Below, piece after piece: positions 56,058-64,000 of a DNA stretch of 64,000 bases. Below the pieces are notes generated by a model, which made no database searches, was not told where the DNA came from, and worked only from the letters and a program-made list of their open reading frames with translations. The DNA comes from Aspidapion aeneum (taxonomy: Eukaryota; Arthropoda; Insecta; Coleoptera; Brentidae): positions 100,682,185-100,746,184 of the forward strand of contig OY755042.1 in the NCBI GenBank assembly GCA_963576565.1, written 5' to 3'. Positions within the stretch are counted from its first letter, which is position 1. Every line of letters begins with the position of its first letter. Both the position numbers and the translations under genes were made by a program.

Positions 56058-58189
56058 CTTTTCTAGGGGCTTTTAATAACTTTACTTTGAAAAAGTAGGT
56101 TCCAGCTTTGAGTTTGGATCTTCAACATTGCAATTACGAAACTGTAGGATCAATGTGTTTTGTCAATATGGCAAATAACCTTCAATTATGCAAATTCGAT
56201 AATCAAAAACATAAATTTAAATGGCAATCTTTTGTTTTCTAAGACCAACACCAAACATGATCAAGATTAGAATAAAATTACACATTCCGTTGATTAAAAA
56301 ACATATACCAATACCCAAGTTAACAATTATGTAAGCTTAAAATATAAGGAAAAATTTAAAACTTATCGCATGCTCTACATCTTACCTATGGCAGAGACAG
56401 ATGAAGGTTAAGACCTTTGATTCCCTATATAAAAATTACTTCTCGCCTTTTAAGCAAAAAAATAAGCTTTTCGTAGGTATAAAATGAATACGCCAAAAGA
56501 CTGAAGATCTCTATGTAAATTATATAAGTCAAGGGTCGGTATAATCTAATCCTTGACGTAGTTTTTGTGTGGCCACTAGATGGCCTCGCCTTCGTACAGC
56601 CAATGTTGCTAAGTGTTTTTCAAAGACAGAAGATTCATCTGTCCCCGCCTAAGGTGTATTTATTGTGGTTTTTTCCTAGTGCAATAAAAATATTTTAGGT
56701 ACCCTCTAAAAAATTTAGTTTTTTCTCCTTTTTTTCTAGAATCCTATTTTTATTATTTTTTAAAAATTTTAAATTGTATTGCTCTTTTATACATATTCTT
56801 GCAACAAAAAACGATTTTCCGGTTTTCTCATTTAAATATTATTAAAATCACTACATTTTCTACAGTGTTGCAAAGGCAACATTAAATCTTATCCCATGTT
56901 TAAATTTTATATGTAATTTAATTTATGATTAATAAAAATGTTTTTTATTAATTCAGACAGTGAATTATCAACAGAGTTATCTATGGTTTTGTTTCTGCTT
57001 CCAACCAATTTTATGCTCTCCCTGTCTATGTATCTCTCTCTCCTTTTCTCTCTCAACATTTATCTCTGGCCGTCTATCTCTCTGTCATTTGTTTATATTT
57101 ATCTCTCGCTCTGTCTGCCTCTCTCCGCCTCTCTCTCTTTTTTGTCCTCTTTCTCTATTTCTCTCTCTCTCTGCGCTTCCTATCTCTCTAAAATTATTCT
57201 CTTTCTTACAAAAGATTCTCTTTTGCCTTAATTAGTACCTTTTTCAAAGGATAACAAATGTCTGAAAAAGCAAAAAAAAAGGTTTGTTTTATAAGTGGTA
57301 TAAGAGAAGTTGATAAGCAGAAAAACCAAGTGGACAACAAAATATCTATAAAAATAAGCATACACACACCATTCAGGTGAATTGTTTGCGACTAAGCAAA
57401 TCAAAAAAATAATTTTTCTGATTGGATCTTCCAGAACTCCCTACATGGTAAAAAATTTTGTCTACAATGAAAACAAGTTCTTTCCTTGAATAAATTGTTT
57501 TACTTTAAAACCATTTGTTTTGAATTAAAATATTTCTTTTTAGTTCAACGCAACGTTTAATCTTGAAATGAGACTTTAGTATTCTCTAATTGTTTTGTTT
57601 CAGTATACTCCGTTTTGTAACAAAGCAAATTGTCTTCATATAAGTAATATTTTGCTTCCAGAGAAAACGGTGCCTTAGATTAATTCAGTTCCAATTTATA
57701 TTAAAACAATTTCTGTTTCACATTAAAATAAAGAGGCAAGACATTTTTTTTGCTATATCAAGAAAATATTCTCTTGGTGAATAGGAAAGCACAAATTATT
57801 TTACTTCAAAGCAATTTGCTTTAATCTAAGATAATTTCTTTTACCGTGTAAAAATTGTAAATTAGTGGCCAGAATAATAATCATTATTATAACTTTGAGT
57901 GTTGACTGCAACAGTAATTGCTTGTTTTAATAACAGCGTTGCAACCCTATAAACAGCTCATAGAATTTGGCATTTATTGGCCAATAATTTTGTTAACAAT
58001 GATTCGAAAATCATTTATAAACTAAATTTTGGTAATTTTACGGGTGTGAACAACAGCAGTGTAGGTAACATAGCATAGGTACCGTTATTATACATATTAA
58101 AATGTTGTTTATTTGGCTCGACATAAATCGAATTAAAAAATTATGCTACAACCCTTTCTGAACCAGCTACACCAATAATTCCTCTTTTT
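56058..58189. other. Low-complexity region without gene
   Basis: 57010-57210 is a polypyrimidine TCTC-rich tract that creates overlapping Ser/Leu-rich open frames of no significance. 57420-57850 has loosely repeated AAAnCAnTTTG / AATATTTCTTTT phrases. No coding region or element end is recognised. Confidence 0.4.
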
Positions 58190-58560
58190 ACCTTCCTAGC
58201 AATGGCTAGAGAAGGTATTTTCGAGGATTTTTTTTTAAATCAGGTGGCCCGAAAATTTGTTATTTGCGTGTATTATATTTATATTAGCAATATCGTTGTG
58301 ACGTCTGTCCGTGCGTGTGTGTGTGTGTATAGGTGTCGGCGTGTGTGTGTGTATGTCTGTCCGGCCCACGATAGCTCCTAAACCGCTAAACCTATTTTCA
58401 TAAATTTTAATTTTTTCTGCAAAATAGTGTACAATACTGTAAAGAACTGATAAGGTTTTGGTCAAAATCCATTTAAAAATTAAAAATATGCTTACTTTTT
58501 AACGAAGGATCGCATCAATATGCGGTTTTGAAAAATAGTATAGAACACGTTTTTCTAAAT
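58190..58560 (+). repeat. Dispersed repeat with GT microsatellite, copy 2
   Basis: It starts TTCCTAGCAATGGCTAGAGA, has a GT run at about 58312-58357, then CACGATAGCTCCTAAACCGC, TTTTGGTCAAAATCC and GGATCGCATCAATATGCGGT. The same order is found at 62363-62785 and partly, inverted, at 13920-14110. There is no coding. Confidence 0.7.
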
Positions 58561-58780
58561 AATTTATTTTATTACTAGAAACTTCGTAGGAGCTAGAAAT
58601 ATTTATTAAAACCAATGGACTCGCAAGAATAATGGATCCATTTATTAGTTAAATTTTTTCCCATCCTAGAAAATTTTTTTAATTTATTGTCCAAATTAAT
58701 AAAAAAACATTATAAATTTTGGGTCTGTTAATAGGTCAAGCAGTGTTGGTGGGATCATTAGTAAACGTTTGAAACAAGTA

Positions 58781-59419
58781 CAAAAACCTCTTCTGGCGGA
58801 CACCTCTATTAAGCGGACACTCCCTTTAGGCGGACAAATTTGTTGGAACCAAGCTTTTGCCTGTTTCTTTACATGTAAAATTCACTCCTATAACCGGACA
58901 CTCTAATAACCAGACGCAGACAATTTTTTTTGGTTAAAATAATTTTAAAATTAAAATTCTGAAACCTCCCTTAACCGGACGCGAACCTCTGACAACGGGA
59001 CGCAGCGCTGCACGAAATGGGCATAAATATTATGTAGTATGTTGGCAAAAACTCAGTCTGCAGCCGGGAAATCACCTCTTTCCGTTTTATTGCAGAGACT
59101 AAATACTTTTGTCGTATTTACAACATATTTTATTCGGCGGGACTGCTGTGTTTTCTTTTTATTGTTCAGTTGGATAGTAATAGATCTCTTTGAAATGGCA
59201 CATAGTAAAAAACTTCCTAACTTTATCTGATTTTTTACTGATTTTCTATTTATAAGTGTTGCGTTTGTGTTGTCCTGTTTTATTATAAGTAATGCAACCA
59301 TGTGCGTTTAATAATAAATATGTATTAAAATTTCGCAGTTCTCTTTCTTAAGCGGACACCTCCAATAAGCGGACAAAATCGACGGAACCGTAAGTGTCCG
59401 CTTATAGGAGGTTTCACTG
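58781..59419. mobile_element. pogo/Tigger-like MITE
   Basis: The right end, reverse-complemented, reads CAGTGAAACCTCCTATAAGC, the classic terminus of pogo/Tigger elements. The left end (CAAAAACCTCTTCTGGCGGA) is a decayed version. TA dinucleotides flank both ends (58779-58780, 59420-59421). GGCGGACA / AACCGGACG / AAGCGGACA phrases recur inside. The total is 639 bp with no transposase. Confidence 0.8.
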
Positions 59420-60756
59420 TATTGTAAAATCAGCAAAAAGCCCACGAAATACGTTAAGGCCCTGGACTAAAGTTGCTAAATTTAAAGTTATGATCGTTTA
59501 CAAATTACTTTACTTATTATAATTTTAGTTTCTTTTTTATCGGAGGACATAATATCACTTTTCTATCAAATTAGTTAACGGGAAATTGAGAAAATGCATA
59601 AGAAAATTTGATATAAAATTGTATACTTAAACTTAAACATAGCTTTAGGTTTAAAATAGCACTGTCTATAATTTTCAAGCAATATTTACTTACTACTTGG
59701 TTCACTTTTTACAATCATAATTTTAGTGGTGACCAATATTGTTTTATTTCCATAGACACTTTACAAAATTCGCAAAACAATTACTTAATTTTTTGGAATT
59801 GCGATGATTTTATGCCATTTATTTTGCGGTTTTAAATAGCTTTATCAGCGGCCCACTTAATGAAAAGATGACCGAGATAAAGACGAATATTCGTTACTTT
59901 ATATTGGTTGTATAGGTCATGGCTTATATTATTGATATTATATTGTTTTTGTGAAAAATCAAAAGTTAATTTCATCTATCACTTTTAATTTTTAAGATAT
60001 TATTTAAAGTTAGTATTTTTGTTGTGAAATAACTCACTTTTTATTAAATTTTTTAAATCAGCGTAAAATTTATTTTAAAATAAGTTAGTCACTCCCAATA
60101 TTTAGTTTTTTTTTATTTTATTATTTATTTTTTGTTAATTTTTAAACGAAAAAATAACCAACACAAATTAAACTATATAAAGTAAAAACAAAAAATATAA
60201 AAGCTGATAAAAAATAAAATATTAGGACCGGTTAAGAGTCAAAATTCTGTAATTGCAATACTGTAAAGATCGTTATAAAATTAATACAAAGATAATTTAA
60301 CTTAATTTTATTTAAAATTGTTTATACCAAATTTATAAATTCTCCAAATTTCCAAAAAATTTTTGCTACTAAACAAAATAAAGTCAGTTTTTCTTGTTTT
60401 TATTAAGCTAAAGAAGGCCAATATATGAATTTCCTACAAGTAGAACTTCGTATCGTAAAAAAAACTTATTAAAATTAATTGGAAAGCCTAATCAATAATT
60501 TTTAAAAAATTTGATTTCCTTATCATAATTTATGTTATAAAAATAGAGAAGAAAAACCACCAAATAATGATAAAATTGTTTATCATTTGAAAAATTTTTG
60601 GCAAACAAAGATAATTTTGAAAACGCAAATAATACCAATGAACCGTAAATAAATCAAGATTAGGTACGAGGAAAAACAACAAATAAGTATTTTGATGGAC
60701 ATTTGTCGAAAAACCTGACCTGACCAATATATTAGCAAACGTGAAGATATAAAAAT
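59420..60756. other. AT-rich, no feature
   Basis: Strongly A/T-biased sequence with no recognisable coding or repeat ends. Confidence 0.35.
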
Positions 60757-61467
60757 ACTCTGCCAATATATGGGCCCCTAAGCTCACACTAGGTACTATA
60801 GTTATAGTGTACGTGTGAGCTAATATAACTAAAAACTGAAATATATTTTATTCAACTCCAGACTAAATTACCTTTTGTTTGATACCACACAAGCCATGTT
60901 TTGACTTAAACTCAAATTTTTAAAATCTACCCCCACCCTTAAAAAAAAAACAAAAACTAAAATGTATTTTGTTAAACTCCGGACTCAATTACCTTTCGTT
61001 TGATATCACACACGCCATATTTTCACTTAAACTCTAATTTTTGAAATATACCCCCACCCTTTTTTTTAAATAAATTAAAATGTATTTTGTTTAACTCCAG
61101 ACTTAATTACCTTTCATTTGATATCACACACGCCATATTTTCACATAAACTCTAATTTTTGAAATCTACCCCCACCCTTTATTTGGTTTGTGTTCGGTGG
61201 ATTTCGTTCATTTTTAAATGGGACCATCTCGACCCAAGACCGAGCCTTGGTACCAAATTTCAATAAAATCGGTCAAGCGGTTTTTGAGTTATGCGCGTTG
61301 GTCGTTACAGACATACAGACAGACAGACATACAGACAGACAGACAGACAGACAGACAGACGGCGCAACAAAAAAGTTTCAAAATTATCTGAAACGCAAAG
61401 ATATATAAAAATTTTTGAAATCGGAGCAACTTTTTAGTAGTATAGTATAGTATATGTGTGAGCTAAT
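60757..61467 (-). mobile_element. Hairpin-ended element, copy 3
   Basis: This is a minus-strand copy. It starts (left) ACTCTGCCAATATATGGGCC, followed by the 3' palindrome (60781-60820), three core units, the GAAATTTGGTACCAAGG-type block (complement) and (CAGA)n at about 61310-61360. The 5' palindrome region is shortened: the second half of the hairpin and about 30 nt next to it are missing (near 61433-61440). The right end is TGTGTGAGCTAAT. Confidence 0.8.
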
Positions 61468-62362
61468 AAAGAAAATTTTTAGGTAGTTATTTTTTCTTTG
61501 ATTCAAAAACTATATACTAATCATTATTAGTAACTAGTTCTAATAAATAAATAATTTTAAAATTTTGGGAAACAGTATTTTAAACACGACTAGTTATTCC
61601 TTATGTCTTAAAGTAAGAGTATCAAACGCACCTAATCTGGTGATACGTGCCTTCTTGCTTGTAAGGTTTAGCAGAGGCGATCGAGAGGAAATACCAGGAA
61701 ATACTTGGGATGTACTGGGAAAGATACTAGGAGATACCGGGAAGTGATTGGGAAATACTAGGAAATACTGGGAAATACCAGAAAACGGTATTTCATTTTG
61801 GTTTACAAAAATCGGCAATTGGGCCACTCCTCGCTCTCCTTCCTTTAAAAATAGGTTTTACACTTCAAATATGGTGGTGTAAAAATGATACACTTTTTTT
61901 TTTAGTATATAAGTAAGCGATAATCAGAAAAATATTGCAAACGTAAAAAAATTAAAACTGTGTCTTCTATTTTACCTTGAAAAAGTTAAAAAATGTGACA
62001 GGTCAGGCGAAATATGAGACAGTGATAAAATTCACATATAAACAGTAGGATCGCCGTCTAAACCAAAAATAAGACATTCGGGATAAAATTGAGACATAAT
62101 ATTTTTGTTTTTTTTTACCTAAATACAACAAATAAGTGCAATATATTTATTTCTAGGAAAACCGATCTACAATCATACACGACAAAAGTTTCGGTAATAT
62201 TTTTAAATGTTTTATACTACAAATAAAGCTATGGATTTTGGAATTTTAATTATGAGCCTATTTTTTATAAAAAAATTAAATAAATTGTAGGTATGAGGTC
62301 CTTACAACTGCTGCTATCAGTTTTTTAACAGAAAATCTATCGGGATCCAATTACTAGTATTT
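61468..62362. other. Unassigned, includes a minisatellite at 61688-61790
   Basis: 61688-61790 is a degenerate ~10-nt minisatellite built on ACTGGGAAAT / GGAAATACTA, about ten units. Its open frames on both strands are artefacts of repetition. The remainder is AT-rich. Confidence 0.5.
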
Positions 62363-62785
62363 TTACCTTCCTAGCCCGCGCAGCAATGGCTAGAGAAGGT
62401 ATTGTTTTCGACGAAATTTTATTTTTTTGAGATAACGACGAAAATGTTTATTTGGGTGTATTTTGACCTATCCTAGCGATATCGTCGTGATGTCTGTCTG
62501 TGTGTGTGTGTGTGTGTACTTTTTCTGTCTGTAACACGATAGCTCCTGAACCGCTAAACCGAAAATTTTCAAGTAAAATAGATTTTGATACTCTAATGAG
62601 CTGATTAGATTTTGGTCAAAATTCTTTAGTGTTTTTGACAATTAAAGAAATTAAAAAATTCTAACTTTTTAACGGAGCATCGCATCAATATGCGGTTTTC
62701 GGAATATAGTAGACTACTTTTGGCTTAATAATTTGTGTTATAACCAAAAACTTTGTAGGAGCTTTAGTTTCTGAGATATTTACAA
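62363..62785 (+). repeat. Dispersed repeat with GT microsatellite, copy 3
   Basis: It runs from CCTTCCTAGCCCGCGCAGCA and GCTAGAGAAGGTATTG through a GT run (62493-62517) to GCATCGCATCAATATGCGGT and beyond. It is co-linear with 58190-58560. It is followed within a few bases by the hairpin-ended element at 62791. Confidence 0.7.
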
Positions 62786-62790
62786 AAAAT

Positions 62791-63411
62791 ACTCTGCCAA
62801 TATATGGGCCCCTAAGCTCACACTAGGTACTGTAGTTATAGTGTACGTGTGAGCTAATATAACTAAAAACTGAAATATATTTTATTCAACTCCAGACTAA
62901 ATTACCTTTTGTTTGATACCACACAAGCTATGTTTTGACCCAAACTCAAATTTTTGAAATCTACCCCCACCCTTAAAAAAAACAAAAACTAAAATGTATT
63001 TTGTTAAACTCCGGACTCAATTACCTTTCGTTTGATATCACACACGCCATATTTTCACTTAAAACTCTAATTTTTAAAATATACCCCCACCCTTTTTTTT
63101 AAATAAATTAAAATGTATTTTGTTTAACTGCAGACTCAATTACCTTTCGTTTGATATCACACACGCCATATTTTCACATAAACTCTAATTTTTGAAATCT
63201 ACCCCCACCCTTTTATTGGTTTGGTTTTGTTCATTTTTAAATGGGGCCATCTCGACCCAAGACCCAACCTAGGTACCAAATTTTATTAAAATCGGCCAAG
63301 CGGTTTTTGAGTTATGCGCGTTGGTCGTTACAGACAGACAGACAGACAGACAGACAGACGGCGCAACAAAAAAGTTTCAAAATCATCTGAAACGCAAAGA
63401 TATATAAAAAT
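62791..63411 (-). mobile_element. Hairpin-ended element, copy 4, 5' part missing
   Basis: On the minus strand it has an intact 3' palindrome, three core units, the ACTCAAAAACCGCTTGGCC block and (TCTG)n (about 63331-63358). It then breaks within TATATATCTTTGCG, where the 3' end of copy 5 is joined. The usual 5' palindrome is absent at this position. Confidence 0.8.
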
Positions 63412-63600
63412 ACTCTGCCAATATATGGCCCCTAAGCTCACACTAGGTACTATAGTTATAGTGTACGTGTGAGCTAATATAACTAAAAACTGAAATATAT
63501 TTTATTCAACTCCAGACTAAATTACCTTTTGTTTGATACCACACAAGCCATGTTTTGACTTAAACTCAAATTTTTTAAATCTACCCCTACCCTTATAAAT
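63412..63600 (-). mobile_element. Hairpin-ended element, copy 5, 3' end only
   Basis: Only the terminal ~189 bp is present here: the 3' terminus, the 3' palindrome and one core unit up to CCCCTACCCTTATAAA. The 3' end of copy 6 is joined there. This matches an insertion into the core repeat of copy 5. Confidence 0.8.
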
Positions 63601-64000
63601 ACTCTGCCAATATATGGGCCCCTAAGCTCACACTAGGTACTATATTTATAGTGTACGTGTGAGCTTATATAACTAAAAACTGAAATATATTTTATTCAAC
63701 TTCAGACTAAATGACCTTTTGTTTGATACCACACAAGCCATGTTTTGACTTAAACTCAATTTTTTGAAATCTACCCCCACCCTTAAAAAAAACAAAAACT
63801 AAAATGTATTTTGTTAAACTCCGGATTCAATTACCTTTCGTTTGATATCACACACGCCATATTTTCTCTTAAACTCTAATTTTTGAAATATACCCCCACC
63901 CTTTTTTTAAAATAAATTAAAATGTATTTTGTTTAACTCCAGACTCAATTACCTTTCGTTTGATATCACACACGCCATATTTTCACATAAACTCTAATTT
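63601..64000 (-). mobile_element. Hairpin-ended element, copy 6, runs off the window
   Basis: The 3' terminus ACTCTGCCAATATATGGGCC, the palindrome (about 63625-63665) and at least the three core units are visible. The 5' half lies beyond base 64000. Confidence 0.8.

Noticed and set aside
57010..57235. Two overlapping Ser/Leu-rich open frames (about 91-97 codons)
   Set aside because: They are translations of a TCTC-rich low-complexity tract, with no motif and no codon-use signal.

Overview
The window looks like nuclear DNA from an insect. A beetle is my best guess, but it rests only on the style of the repeats. The sequence is AT-rich, has no bacterial-type gene organisation, and consists almost entirely of transposable elements in different states of decay. 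I found no rRNA, no functional tRNA, no CRISPR array and no operon. No complete host gene is visible. The only convincing host coding sequence is one 361-bp exon with splice sites on the minus strand (10969-11329).

Layout. 1-10 kb: decayed non-LTR retrotransposon (LINE) pieces, a degenerate tandem repeat and a small inverted-repeat element. 10.5-11.3 kb: a 209-bp tandem duplication directly beside the GC-rich host exon. 12-21 kb: more LINE 3' ends, short tandem arrays, and a segment present three times (15.9-19 kb). One copy of that segment carries a hairpin-ended element that the others lack, giving an occupied/empty-site comparison. 23.5-29 kb: two hAT deletion derivatives, a Mutator-like miniature element and an hAT-like miniature element, three of these four with target duplications. 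29.4-35.3 kb: a second hairpin-ended element, a tRNA-derived SINE, an hAT-like MITE and a frameshifted LINE reverse transcriptase.

36,445-44,308 is the centrepiece: a complete, apparently very young BEL/Pao LTR retrotransposon on the minus strand. It has two 711-bp LTRs with no difference seen by eye, a 5-bp target duplication (ACGCT), a polypurine tract and one uninterrupted 1763-codon gag-protease-RT-RNase H-integrase polyprotein. All catalytic signatures are present and no envelope gene is visible.

44.6-56 kb: long inverted-repeat (foldback) elements, a LINE C-terminal tail, duplicated jockey-like RT fragments, an eight-unit ~141-bp satellite and a third hAT copy. 56-64 kb: low-complexity DNA, a pogo/Tigger-like MITE, and a cluster of hairpin-ended elements whose 3' ends are joined head to tail at the window edge.

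The most unusual material is the hairpin-ended family (six copies). It combines terminal palindromes, three ~118-bp internal tandem repeats and a (TCTG)n microsatellite. This resembles the DINE/Helentron/pearl architecture and recurs in looser form in the 51.3-52.6 kb satellite. Elements here do not cooperate as a pathway; the interactions are parasitic (non-autonomous copies depending on transposases elsewhere) and historical (nesting, duplication).
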